Assembly: GCA_002392745.1 (NCBI GenBank)
Contig: DGHR01000014.1
Span: 62,001 to 126,000, forward strand
Origin: Bacteroidales bacterium UBA3843
GTDB taxonomy: Bacteria > Bacteroidota > Bacteroidia > Bacteroidales > Paludibacteraceae
Direction: 5' to 3'
Length of the DNA: 64,000 nt
Position 1 is the stretch's first letter. The number at the start of each line of letters is the position of its first letter. This document shows positions 13,632-21,678 of the stretch, in pieces. Under the pieces are notes generated by a model, which was not told where the DNA came from, ran no database searches, and worked only from the letters and a program-made list of their open reading frames with translations. A program made the position numbers and the translations under genes.

Positions 13632-13766
13632 TTACCATGGGTCGTCTGTAGGAATACCCGTGTTGATCTTACCGGCACCACTTCCGGTGCTCCCACTCGC
13701 GCAGATAATGGACATCGTATTGATTTGTACTACGCTGACTTCAGGTTGATTATAAAGCTTTTTCAT
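13632..13766 (-). CDS. 44-residue peptide of the Bacteroidales MKK...DDPW type
   Basis: An ORF too short for routine gene calls: ATG at 13764-13766 preceded by TAAGGAG seven bases upstream, stop at 13632. The product is MKKLYNQPEVSVVQIN followed by TMSIICASG, a Gly/Ser-rich spacer (STGSGAGK) and the end TDDPW. In Bacteroidales many small unannotated proteins share this plan: basic MKK start, a (P)xVxVhxI strand, a hydrophobic Cys/Ala-Ser-Gly segment, a Gly-rich linker and an acidic aromatic end. Role unknown. It lies 39 bases after the large surface-protein gene and just before a strong terminator, so it is co-expressed with it. Confidence 0.65.
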   Translation of the reverse strand: MKKLYNQPEVSVVQINTMSIICASGSTGSGAGKINTGIPTDDPW

Positions 13767-13781
13767 AATAATTCTCCTTAC

Positions 13782-13809
13782 ACATTAAACATTTCACATT
13801 TCACATCAC
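13782..13809. repeat. Heptad repeat (4 units) at the stop codon of the 857-residue gene
   Basis: ACATTAA, ACATTTC, ACATTTC, ACATCAC. The stop codon (13806-13808) lies in the last unit. Confidence 0.75.
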
Positions 13810-16379
13810 TTTACAATCTGCCCTTGTGCATTGTACTCTTTGTCGCCACGCCGGATTATCAACTGACCGTCCCGCAGCACTTTTGTACTCTGTACATTGT
13901 CGCCCTGTACATTCTCTACGCCTGTAGCTGTCTGTCCCTGGTTGAAGACGAAGCGCAGTCTCTTCGGTGCATAAGCAGCTCCACCGCTGACGGTGAGGTA
14001 TGCTTTGTGGGCAGGGAGTGTACCGCTGAACTGGTAGAAGCCCACACCGGTTACGGAATAGTCGGTCGAGTGACCGGAGAGTACGTAGCAGTTCTCCGGA
14101 GCTGCCATTTCAGAATCTGTTCCGTGCAGTTGGTTATCGCTCGCAGTAAACGTTACTGTACTTCCGTCAGACGGAGTAAGCGAGAACGAAGCTGTCGGAG
14201 ACTGAAGAATAACAGCTGTACCGGCAGGTATTACCTCATCGTTTTTGGCAATCTGGGTCATAATCATATCTGTGCCATCAACCTTAGCTACAAACGCCTT
14301 TGTACCATTGTTCGGCAGGGCATATTTCTGCGTGCTATTAAAGAAGGTAGAATAGTATAGATCTGCATCATCCGGGTCTGGTTTAGCTGCAATAGCAAAG
14401 TTCGGAGCTACACCAATGCTCTTAATGATAGCCTTCGGCTCATCGAGTTTAGCCTTCGGAGCGCGTTTGGGCGCAGGTGAACCACCTCCAACTTCTGCAA
14501 CATAGATAATTACCGCTGTCGGTTCTACGACATTATAGGTTAATTCATACTTTTCCTCTGCCGGTGTGTAGCTAAGAGATACGGTATTTTCCCTGTTACT
14601 TCTGAGGCGAACAAAGAGAGAGTAACCCGAAGAAACGGTTGCATAGATGTCAATCTTACCGGTTCCTTGCGACAGATTAAATGCTACTGTACCCGGCAGT
14701 TTGTTCAACCAAGTAGCACAACCGAAAGCAATACTATCGAGTGCATTTTTAACTTGGGTTTGTGTCATTGCTGTGTTAATCTCTAATTGACCGTTTTTAT
14801 ATTTGTCGAATTCTGAATCTGCAAATACTACACTGCTTCCTTCTGAGGTCGGATCTGTAGTAGCGAAATTGACAGCAGTAGAAGCCGATGCCGAAACAGG
14901 AGTTACAAGCGGAGCGATGTGGACCGGCACTTTGAATTCATTCCAAGCATCATCATCATAGTGGCGGTATCTGAGCCGAAGTGTATCTTCTCCCGGAGCG
15001 CAGAAGTACATAGAGTCAACTACATTCTCACCATGCATAGGCCAATAGAAGTGATGACATATAGTAGCCTCTTCACGCAAACGATTGAAAGGATAACAGT
15101 AGTAAGACGCTCTATCAAGATCGTAGAATCGGAACGCATCGTCATCCCACAAAGAGTCGCCTTCTGTCACGTTCAACTCGGTAAGCGGGTTGCCATTTTT
15201 GTCTCTTAATTCCATACGGTGCGCCGAATAACGGACTTCTTCCGTGGTCACAGTGAAAGTCAGCGTAGTATCCGCGTATTGTGCATCACCGTCATAAATG
15301 ACAGATATAGTAGCCGTACTAAATACAGGATAATAATATACCTCAATTTGAGTTTCAAGACCATTATAACCTTCTACCTGTTCAACAGAGGCCGTTGCTA
15401 TATCTTCATTCGAAGACACAACACGTAATGAACCGGTGAAGTTCTCTTCATTTCCACCACCCAAATCATGCATTACACGGATGGTGTTGCTTATACCCTC
15501 ATAATAGCCGAGTTCATCTATGTATACAATATAACCGTCTCCATTATAAATCCGGTCGTAATCTTTAGTCAGGAAAAGGTTGATATTGTCCTTTTCGCCA
15601 GCCTCTACCACATTCAGCGTAAACGAAGCACTACCGGTAGGCACATCTCCGTAATTAGCGTTCGGCGCGCAACTCATAGTAATCGTTACCGACTGACCCG
15701 CCTTTCCACTTTGGGCAACAAACTTACCGTCAGAAATAGCTACAATGCTCGGGTCGCTGGAGGTAAGAGTAACACACTCTGCAGGAACTTCATGCCACTC
15801 ACGAATAAAATTCTCCGCAGCTTGTCCACCCATATATCCCGTACTCCAAACATAGGCTAATTTCACCATGTTATCACGCGTAGCACCCTGAGGGATGGTG
15901 AGGTTGTTCAGCGCATTAGGATCCGGTTCATAAAAATCAGGATACGACGGTTCAACGTTGTCTCCGACTGGTACGACTGCCACATAAATACCACTCACAT
16001 TCACGGTAATGGTGTATACGTTGTACGAAACGTTATCCCATTCATCGTAATCCATCGCCGGTTGAACTTTAATGACGGATTCGCCTTCCGACATACTCAA
16101 AGGGCAGTAGATGTTTCCTATCTGAAACTGCTTGTTACCATGCTCATCATTTTCTAATTGGATGGGGAAAATGTCAACGTTACCACTAATAAGCATTGGT
16201 CCGGTGTTTTGACTTTCCACCTTGAAGACATGAGTAGCCCATTCGCCCTTGTAGATCTCTCCCCTTTTTAGGTTGATAGAAACATTGATGTCTTCCGCAA
16301 AGGCTTGCCACGGAAGAATCAGCATTGCCGTCAGCAGGAATGCTGCCAAGCGGCTGAATAAAGTAAATGTTTTTTTCAT
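13806..16379 (-). CDS. Large secreted surface protein with repeat-like Ig domains and conserved C-terminal tag
   Basis: An 857-residue exported protein. Signal peptide about 1-28 (ends LPWQAFAED). The body is beta-rich with several Ig/BIG-like segments (for example VTLTSSDPSIVAISDGKFVA, which resembles a bacterial Ig-like group 2 repeat). There is a Pro/Lys-rich linker, SPAPKRAPKAKLDEP, near residue 630, then another beta domain. The C-terminus, KVLRDGQLIIRRGDKEYNAQG plus QIVK, matches the ends of the two surface proteins at 48883 and 52166 and resembles a sorting tail. Binding partner unknown. Controlled probably by the AraC-type membrane regulator encoded just upstream; the 44-residue ORF follows it. 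Confidence 0.65.
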   Translation of the reverse strand: MKKTFTLFSRLAAFLLTAMLILPWQAFAEDINVSINLKRGEIYKGEWATHVFKVESQNTGPMLISGNVDIFPIQLENDEHGNKQFQIGNIYCPLSMSEGESVIKVQPAMDYDEWDNVSYNVYTITVNVSGIYVAVVPVGDNVEPSYPDFYEPDPNALNNLTIPQGATRDNMVKLAYVWSTGYMGGQAAENFIREWHEVPAECVTLTSSDPSIVAISDGKFVAQSGKAGQSVTITMSCAPNANYGDVPTGSASFTLNVVEAGEKDNINLFLTKDYDRIYNGDGYIVYIDELGYYEGISNTIRVMHDLGGGNEENFTGSLRVVSSNEDIATASVEQVEGYNGLETQIEVYYYPVFSTATISVIYDGDAQYADTTLTFTVTTEEVRYSAHRMELRDKNGNPLTELNVTEGDSLWDDDAFRFYDLDRASYYCYPFNRLREEATICHHFYWPMHGENVVDSMYFCAPGEDTLRLRYRHYDDDAWNEFKVPVHIAPLVTPVSASASTAVNFATTDPTSEGSSVVFADSEFDKYKNGQLEINTAMTQTQVKNALDSIAFGCATWLNKLPGTVAFNLSQGTGKIDIYATVSSGYSLFVRLRSNRENTVSLSYTPAEEKYELTYNVVEPTAVIIYVAEVGGGSPAPKRAPKAKLDEPKAIIKSIGVAPNFAIAAKPDPDDADLYYSTFFNSTQKYALPNNGTKAFVAKVDGTDMIMTQIAKNDEVIPAGTAVILQSPTASFSLTPSDGSTVTFTASDNQLHGTDSEMAAPENCYVLSGHSTDYSVTGVGFYQFSGTLPAHKAYLTVSGGAAYAPKRLRFVFNQGQTATGVENVQGDNVQSTKVLRDGQLIIRRGDKEYNAQGQIVK

Positions 16380-16417
16380 AATGTGGATGTATTTTTGTGG
16401 TGAATAAATAGGTAGAG

Positions 16418-16570
16418 TTATTGTTTGTTTTTCTTGTCGGATGACGAATGAGTGGAAGAGACGATTTCTTCCACCAACTCCCGCGTGTAGTCTTTCGCCG
16501 CCTCGTGACGAAGCTGCGATACAGAGGAGGATTCCTGTGCGGACGGATTGTTGTTTTTCTGGTTTTCCAT
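16418..16570 (-). CDS. Possible 50-residue hydrophilic protein
   Basis: From the ATG at 16568-16570 the frame gives MENQKNNNPSAQESSSVSQL, a mid helix rich in Arg/Glu (RHEAAKDYTRELVEEI) and a Ser/Lys tail. It lies between the promoter-like -7 element (16662-16669) and the 857-residue gene, 38 bases before the latter. There is no clear Shine-Dalgarno, and no family is recognised. It may be a real small leader gene or just untranslated leader. Confidence 0.35.
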   Translation of the reverse strand: MENQKNNNPSAQESSSVSQLRHEAAKDYTRELVEEIVSSTHSSSDKKNKQ

Positions 16571-16633
16571 ACCTGACCCGAACCGGTTTTGATGACCGTA
16601 TATGGGGCTAATCACTTACCTGTCGGGATGCAT

Positions 16634-16662
16634 AAAAAAAGCACCCGTTTGTTTTCGGGTGC
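16634..16662 (-). terminator. Terminator of the AraC-type regulator gene, abutting the next promoter
   Basis: Minus strand GCACCCG-AAAACAAA-CGGGTGC then seven T. The 5' arm of the stem begins at the last base of the -7 element of the following promoter. Confidence 0.8.
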
Positions 16663-16727
16663 AAAGGTAATGGAAATTCGTGAAATCGCTTTTGCAAAAG
16701 CGGACATTAATTTTACAAAATCGGACA
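16662..16727 (-). promoter_or_regulatory. Regulated promoter of the surface-protein operon
   Basis: TACCTTTG on the minus strand (16662-16669) is a good -7 element, but no TTG occurs at the standard distance (the nearest is 25 bases away). Instead there is a perfect 16-bp palindrome CGCTTTTGCAAAAGCG (16687-16702), and CGGACA occurs twice 21 bp apart (16701-16706 and 16722-16727). Direct repeats about two helical turns apart are typical for AraC-type regulators, and one is encoded immediately upstream. Confidence 0.5.
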
Positions 16728-16739
16728 AACTGCTATTTT

Positions 16740-18428
16740 TCACCCCTTTCCGCGGGTCAAACGGTAGTCCGAGGGGGACATTCCTACGTTCTGAGTGAAC
16801 GTGCGGGTGAATGAACTATGGTCCTCAAATCCGCAGCAGTTGCCTATTTCTACGATAGGAATATCCAGGTCCTGCAGCAGCATTATCCGCGCTTGCTCCA
16901 ACTGGATGCGGATGATATAGCGTTTTGCTCCTTCGCCTGTCAGATGCTGCACTCTGCGGTTCAGCGTCTTGGGCGACATGCACATCTTGTCCGCTATTTG
17001 AGTCACCGTTACCGTCTGGTGGTTCATCAATTCAGTGACCGAATAAATCAGTTTTTTCAGGAACTGCTTGTCCTCTTTGGTCAGGTATTTGTCCTGCTCT
17101 TCGGCGGCAGATGTCTCCGGATCCGTATGGGTGGAGTGGCGCGCCTCGTTCAATTCTGTCATCATGTTGTCTAACAGCTCATTTATCTGGCTCTGACGCT
17201 TGCGGAACCATAGGATAGCCACTACAATACAGAGGAGCACACCTATGCCTGCTATCACGCTGATATCTACCAGCCGGTGGTTGCGACGCGTCAACTCCTC
17301 TTTCTCCTTCTCCAGTTCGTCTCGGCTGAACGCAGCGTTGAAACGGGCCAACTGTTCCGCCGTGGCGTGCGAATAAAGCGAGTCTTTGAGCAGATGGTAA
17401 CGCTCCAGATGCACGCGCGCCGCGTCCGGATTGGATTTGTACAGGATTTCGTATATAGCGCGCTGGGCGTATGCTTCATTATAGGGATTACGGATGCGCT
17501 GACATATGGCGATAGCCTCGCTGAGATACTCCACTGCCTCGGCCTGACGACCCAAACCGGCGGCAGACTGACCGCGCTTGTTCAGGGCTATTGCCAGTGA
17601 CAACTGGTCGCCCGTACTGCGGAAATAGGGCACCACTTCGCTCAATATCTCTTCCGCCTCGCTGTATCGACCCAGTCCCACCAGGATGGATGCTTTCTGG
17701 GTCTGACGCACCGCCATCTTGTATTGGTTGCCGGTTGTGGACTCCACCATGCAGGCGCTGTCGGCGTATAGCAACGCGCGCTGGTTATGCTCCAGACGGT
17801 TCTCTATCTCGCTGGCCATGCCGTAGATAACAGCCGTGCGAGAGGGATTGTTCGCCTGCTTGGCATAGGTGATAGCCCGCAGGATATACCCCTCCGCTTC
17901 TTCCGGATTACCGGCAGCGAGCAGCGTACCGGCAATGGTGTTCAGAGACGAACTGATACGGTCCGGGTCTCCGCTCTTGCTGTCCAACTGGTAGCAGCGG
18001 TGCATGTAATGAAGCGCCTCTTCGTATTTGGATTGACGCATGTAGGTCAGGCCTAACATCGCCAGGTTGTCCGAGATGGATTTCTCGTCCGCATACTCCA
18101 TCAACTCCAGCGCACGCAGCAGGTTCTTCTCCGCACGCGCATAGTCCTGCTCTGCATAATACCATTCTCCCGCCCAATACCATACCAGCGCTTTCATCGT
18201 ATCCAACGGCGTGGTGGACGTAAACACTACCGGTTCGTCCATGAACTCTTCCTTGTCCATGTAGGCAAAAAACTCCCGGGCACTACGCAGACTCGGCTTC
18301 TGGTCAAACTGAGCCAACAGCGTGTCTATCGGTTCTGCTTGCCTTGGTTCTGAAGCCATGATGCCTCCTATGCCGCATAGCAGCATCAGGAGAATAACCG
18401 TTTTTCGGATACGACAACTCATCATCAT
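16740..18428 (-). CDS. Membrane-bound one-component regulator: periplasmic TPRs, TM helix, AraC DNA-binding domain
   Basis: A 562-residue protein with signal/anchor sequence (about 1-25, ending GGIMASE). About eight tetratricopeptide-like repeats follow (residues 60-370, for example ALLYADSACMVESTTGNQY and AVEYLSEAIAICQRI). A transmembrane helix (VIAGIGVLLCIVVAILWF, about 392-410) comes next, then an acidic linker and a C-terminal AraC/XylS double HTH (MCMSPKTLNRRVQHLTGEG and CCGFEDHSSFTRTFTQNVG). Such Bacteroidales regulators sense an envelope-side ligand or partner and bind DNA from the membrane. The adjacent surface-protein operon has operator-like repeats, so it is the likely target. Confidence 0.85.
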   Translation of the reverse strand: MMMSCRIRKTVILLMLLCGIGGIMASEPRQAEPIDTLLAQFDQKPSLRSAREFFAYMDKEEFMDEPVVFTSTTPLDTMKALVWYWAGEWYYAEQDYARAEKNLLRALELMEYADEKSISDNLAMLGLTYMRQSKYEEALHYMHRCYQLDSKSGDPDRISSSLNTIAGTLLAAGNPEEAEGYILRAITYAKQANNPSRTAVIYGMASEIENRLEHNQRALLYADSACMVESTTGNQYKMAVRQTQKASILVGLGRYSEAEEILSEVVPYFRSTGDQLSLAIALNKRGQSAAGLGRQAEAVEYLSEAIAICQRIRNPYNEAYAQRAIYEILYKSNPDAARVHLERYHLLKDSLYSHATAEQLARFNAAFSRDELEKEKEELTRRNHRLVDISVIAGIGVLLCIVVAILWFRKRQSQINELLDNMMTELNEARHSTHTDPETSAAEEQDKYLTKEDKQFLKKLIYSVTELMNHQTVTVTQIADKMCMSPKTLNRRVQHLTGEGAKRYIIRIQLEQARIMLLQDLDIPIVEIGNCCGFEDHSSFTRTFTQNVGMSPSDYRLTRGKG

Positions 18429-18481
18429 AATCTAACAAATAAAATAGTTCCTCTTCGACAATCGTCCACCCTCTCGGAGTA

Positions 18482-18967
18482 TCACTTGTTCTTCAGTTGG
18501 CCGTCCTGCCATTTCAGGGACGGATAGGTCTTCCGCAGGTATTCCACCGACTGCTCTATGCCGCTGCTGCCGCTCGTGGCGAACGGGATAAGCGTCTTGC
18601 CCTCCAGCTGCGGCAGGTTGTTATCCAGCCACGAGTTGATGATACGCGGACAGATGCCCCACCAGATGGGGTAACCTACATAAATGGTGTCGTACGGCAT
18701 GATGTTGGTGCATTGTTTAATCATCGGCCGGGCTTCGGGGTCGTTCATCTCCAGCGACGAACGCGACTGTTTGTTGCGCCAGTCCAGGTCCGTTGCGCTG
18801 TATGGTTCGGCAGCCTCAATCTCCCATAGGGTCGCTTTCTCTGCTTTCGCGATTTTCTGGGCAGCCGCTTTCGTGGTGCCCGTAGCCGAGAAATAGACGA
18901 CCATCGTCTTGGCTTCGATGCCCATTGCCATAGCGGCAAGGGCTAAAAAGATACATATTTTTTTCAT
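18482..18967 (-). CDS. Flavodoxin-like protein with an export-like N-terminus
   Basis: A 161-residue protein. After a hydrophobic leader (MKKICIFLALAAMAMGIEAK) comes the FMN phosphate-binding loop VVYFSATGTTKAAAQKIA (ATGTT), then YDTIYVGYPIWWGICPRIINSW (the aromatic flavin-stacking loop) and FATSGSSGIEQSVEYLRK. These are the features of the flavodoxin-4/FldA-like family that mediates low-potential electron transfer. A signal-like start on a flavodoxin is seen repeatedly in Bacteroidales and suggests a periplasmic or membrane-tethered form. It lies 53 bases upstream of the AraC-type regulator gene on the same strand. Confidence 0.8.
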   Translation of the reverse strand: MKKICIFLALAAMAMGIEAKTMVVYFSATGTTKAAAQKIAKAEKATLWEIEAAEPYSATDLDWRNKQSRSSLEMNDPEARPMIKQCTNIMPYDTIYVGYPIWWGICPRIINSWLDNNLPQLEGKTLIPFATSGSSGIEQSVEYLRKTYPSLKWQDGQLKNK

Positions 18968-18997
18968 ATTATTGGGTTATAGTTGTTGTATGTTACT

Positions 18998-20500
18998 TCA
19001 ATTCGAGTGCAAAGATGGAAGTTCCAGATACCGTTTGGGGTCAAAACCGTTGTTTTGTGGTTCGCCGTGGGAGAGGTAGCCAAACTGATTGGAGAGAATA
19101 TGCGTCTTACCTATCTGCGCATCCATATTACGATGCGAGTGACCATAGATCCAATAATCAATTCCCGAATCAGCAATATAGTCTCCCAACTCAACCGTAA
19201 AGGCACCATTGATAGTGCTACCTTTGAACTCCGGCGCGGTACATAACTGCGTCGGTACATGGTGGGTCAGAACAATCTTTGTCTTGGCATGGCTGTCCGC
19301 AACTGCCTGTTTGACAAAGGCGAGACAACGTTCATGCTCGGCATTGAAATTCTGTGCATTCAAGCGGTGACCTTCATATTTGATGCGGTAGAAATCACTC
19401 ACTCCGCGCTCAACGAGATACTCATTCTCCGGCTCAATCTTCGACCAAAGGGTAGAGACGATGATGTCCACATCCGGCAGATGTACCACGCTGTTATAGT
19501 ACGCTTTTACGTTCGGGCGGATGTCCATGCAGTAGCCGTCCGTCATGGTCGCCAAGTCATAATAGCCGTAGAAATCATGATTGCCGAGACACACGATGAC
19601 CTGCTTGTAGTTGCGTGAAGCCCAGTCCCAGAAATCGTATGCCTTGTAGGTCTCGTGTCCGGATTCCGGCAAATCGAGGTAAGCGCTATCGCCTGCGATG
19701 AGCAATATATCACCCGTTACCTCCAACGGATGCGCCGCCAACCATGCACGGTTGTCCGGAAACTCCAGATGCAAGTCACTCACATATTGAATCCGCATGC
19801 CTTTCTCCGGCTTATACAGAGCAATGTCAGATATTATCTGTATCAGCATATCTGTGCGCTCTACCTCATCTGCGGAAATAGCACATTCTATCTCTTCATT
19901 GAAGTTAGGACGCTGCAGCATTTGAGCAAACTGCTCCGACATATATTGTTGTACGTCCGTCTCCGTTGCGCTAAAACGCGCCATGAAATCCGTGCAGTAA
20001 TTGAGCACATAGATGATATCCTCGAAGTCCTTTGCACCTCGCCAATCATTTCCTCCGCGCGAAAGCAAAGCCTCTATTTTCGTAGCGATATAATAGGGCG
20101 CGGGCAGACGATAAATCATCTTTCCGGATGGCAGTTGGTATTGTTCGCGATGCTCAAAACCGGGTCTGTACCATCGGTTGCCAAAACTTAGACTCTTTTC
20201 TTCATACGACATCACGTCCACCAGTTCACCATTATATACCCATCGGCAAATGACCGGTGGCTCCGACTCGGTATCGTTCTGAAAATGCTGTCTGCGGAGT
20301 TGTTCCTCAAAAGCAGTATGTTCGGTATAGTTGGCAGAATTGACCACGCAGTCTACATCCGTAGTGGGTCTGGGTTCTAATGCCGCAGGGTCGGTGGCAT
20401 ACGAACCGGCTAATGCTCCTCCTACATAGACAAGCCGCTCGTTCAGGTCTTGCATTCCTTCTGCAATTGTTTGCAGCCGCTCGTTATTGTTCCTCGACAT
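18998..20500 (-). CDS. Nucleotidyltransferase-metallophosphoesterase fusion protein
   Basis: A 500-residue two-domain protein. Residues 1-232 look like a minimal/AbiEii-type nucleotidyltransferase: VGGAL at 26-30 and TDVD at 47-50 give the G-x(n)-DxD core, and VDVMSYEE and KIEALLSRGGNDWRGAKDFEDI follow as in that fold. Residues 235-500 form a complete calcineurin-like phosphoesterase: SDLHLE (241-246), AGDSA (269-273), GNHD (306-309), THH (412-414) and GHSH (453-456). Met235 at the junction could be an internal start. The gene overlaps the upstream HTH gene by 17 bases. Inference: a toxin-like transferase physically joined to a hydrolase that might reverse or limit its action. Substrate unknown. 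Confidence 0.75.
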   Translation of the reverse strand: MSRNNNERLQTIAEGMQDLNERLVYVGGALAGSYATDPAALEPRPTTDVDCVVNSANYTEHTAFEEQLRRQHFQNDTESEPPVICRWVYNGELVDVMSYEEKSLSFGNRWYRPGFEHREQYQLPSGKMIYRLPAPYYIATKIEALLSRGGNDWRGAKDFEDIIYVLNYCTDFMARFSATETDVQQYMSEQFAQMLQRPNFNEEIECAISADEVERTDMLIQIISDIALYKPEKGMRIQYVSDLHLEFPDNRAWLAAHPLEVTGDILLIAGDSAYLDLPESGHETYKAYDFWDWASRNYKQVIVCLGNHDFYGYYDLATMTDGYCMDIRPNVKAYYNSVVHLPDVDIIVSTLWSKIEPENEYLVERGVSDFYRIKYEGHRLNAQNFNAEHERCLAFVKQAVADSHAKTKIVLTHHVPTQLCTAPEFKGSTINGAFTVELGDYIADSGIDYWIYGHSHRNMDAQIGKTHILSNQFGYLSHGEPQNNGFDPKRYLELPSLHSN

Positions 20501-20999
20501 AGCGCCGGATATGTTTGTTCAGTTCCGCAACCGCAATCTCTTTCTCGCGCGAACGACCCATGCGCAGGGTGTCTGCTATGACCAGCAATTGATATAATTC
20601 TTCATCACGCAGGGCGGCTTCCGGCACAGAAGGATACAGCGGGTTTATTTGCTGTCCGCGTGCTTCTCCTTTTGCATAGCGCCAGACAAATTGCTCGGCG
20701 GTATTTGCCACTTGTTCCTTTATCGGCGAAGCGCTTACATATGCCGGAATTCCACGGATGACGCGTCCTGTCTCCGCCGGAAAGACATAGCTGAGACCAT
20801 GAATCATAAACTCCTGCAGCGCCAGTGTGTTCACGCGTTTTTTATTACGATCTACCAATTGTGCCTTTTTGCAGCGTTCCAAACTCTCGCTTACACTCGA
20901 TGCGCTCATGCCGAGTTCATCAGCCAATTTACGAATGGAAAGGTTGCGGCCTTTATTCGTTAATTTCTTTAATAATATAACAATATCTTGCTCTTTCAT
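20484..20999 (-). CDS. HTH protein paired with the nucleotidyltransferase fusion (antitoxin/repressor-like)
   Basis: From the ATG at 20997-20999 the protein has 171 residues. The N-terminal winged helix-turn-helix (LTNKGRNLSIRKLADELGMS, then SSVSESLERCKKAQLV) is MarR-like. The rest (GLSYVFPAETGRVIRGIPAYVSASP, NPLYPSVPEAALRDEELYQLLVIADTL) is a pattern I associate with HTH proteins located next to nucleotidyltransferase genes. A GTG at 21056 could extend it by 19 residues, but that would cover the operator and the predicted transcription start. A 6-bp inverted repeat (21038-21054) follows the promoter, so autorepression is likely. Confidence 0.7.
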   Translation of the reverse strand: MKEQDIVILLKKLTNKGRNLSIRKLADELGMSASSVSESLERCKKAQLVDRNKKRVNTLALQEFMIHGLSYVFPAETGRVIRGIPAYVSASPIKEQVANTAEQFVWRYAKGEARGQQINPLYPSVPEAALRDEELYQLLVIADTLRMGRSREKEIAVAELNKHIRRYVEEQ

Positions 21000-21030
21000 A
21001 TCTCTGAAATTAAGCAGGTTACATTGTTTT

Positions 21031-21054
21031 GTTCGCTGTTCGCGAATTGCGAAC
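21031..21054. promoter_or_regulatory. Operator-like inverted repeat at the start of the HTH/nucleotidyltransferase operon
   Basis: GTTCGC-GAATT-GCGAAC (21038-21054) is an inverted repeat, preceded by a third half-site GTTCGC at 21031-21036. It lies 15 to 38 bases past the -7 element (21069-21076), over the transcription start region, as expected for autorepression. Confidence 0.6.
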
Positions 21055-21068
21055 ACTTAATTCCGCTG

Positions 21069-21099
21069 CAAAGGTACAATAAAAATTGCACATACGCAA
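21069..21099 (-). promoter_or_regulatory. Promoter of the HTH/nucleotidyltransferase operon
   Basis: Minus strand TTGCGTATGTG (21089-21099) and TACCTTTG (21069-21076) with 20 bases between TTG and TA. Confidence 0.8.
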
Positions 21100-21140
21100 G
21101 AAAAATCTGCAATTCTTGCGAAAAGGTAGATTGTTAAGCC

Positions 21141-21584
21141 TTATTTCCGCATATGGGGGTAGATATAGTCCAGCAGGGCGTCGTAGTTCGACCGGAAGGA
21201 GAAACTCTCGCGCAGCGACGGGTAGTTCTCTTTGTCCAGGCAATACGGATAGGCGTATTTGAGGAACTCCAGCCGTTTGTCGTCGAAGGAGAACACCGTA
21301 GCCATCTGTGCCATGTCTGCCGTGCAGAAATAGCCGATGGTGACGCATAGTTTGGCTATTTCTAATTTCTTGTCGTCAAACGATTGTCCGTTCAGTGCGT
21401 CCATGACCGCTTGCATCTGTTCGGCCGATGCGCACTCGTAATACCGTTGTTCCATCGGCGGACGGCGGTGCGAGTCGCCATGTCCGTGCCGGTCGTTATG
21501 ATGCCCACGCGGACCTTGTGGACCTTGTGCCATCGCCCCTGCCGCCACTATCGCAACGGCCAAAAGAAAGAATAATCGTTTCAT
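21141..21584 (-). CDS. Secreted DUF4476-like protein
   Basis: A 147-residue exported protein: signal peptide MKRLFFLLAVAIVAAGAMAQ, then a Gly/His/Arg-rich linker (about 20-44), then an all-helical domain with SFDDKKLEIAKLCVTI, FSFDDKRLEFLKYAYPYCLDK and SFSFRSNYDALLDYI. The repeated F-D-x-K-L-x pattern and the Asp-x-x-Asn ending are typical of DUF4476, a Bacteroidota family of unknown role. It is preceded by the defence genes and has its own gap on both sides; no promoter of the usual type is seen upstream. Confidence 0.65.
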   Translation of the reverse strand: MKRLFFLLAVAIVAAGAMAQGPQGPRGHHNDRHGHGDSHRRPPMEQRYYECASAEQMQAVMDALNGQSFDDKKLEIAKLCVTIGYFCTADMAQMATVFSFDDKRLEFLKYAYPYCLDKENYPSLRESFSFRSNYDALLDYIYPHMRK

Positions 21585-21678
21585 TGTATCAGGTGTTTTA
21601 GTTGTATTTGGTCATATATACTTAGTTTGGAAAACTTGTCCATCAATTCCGGCTCCATTACTTATGTGGGCAGATAGG

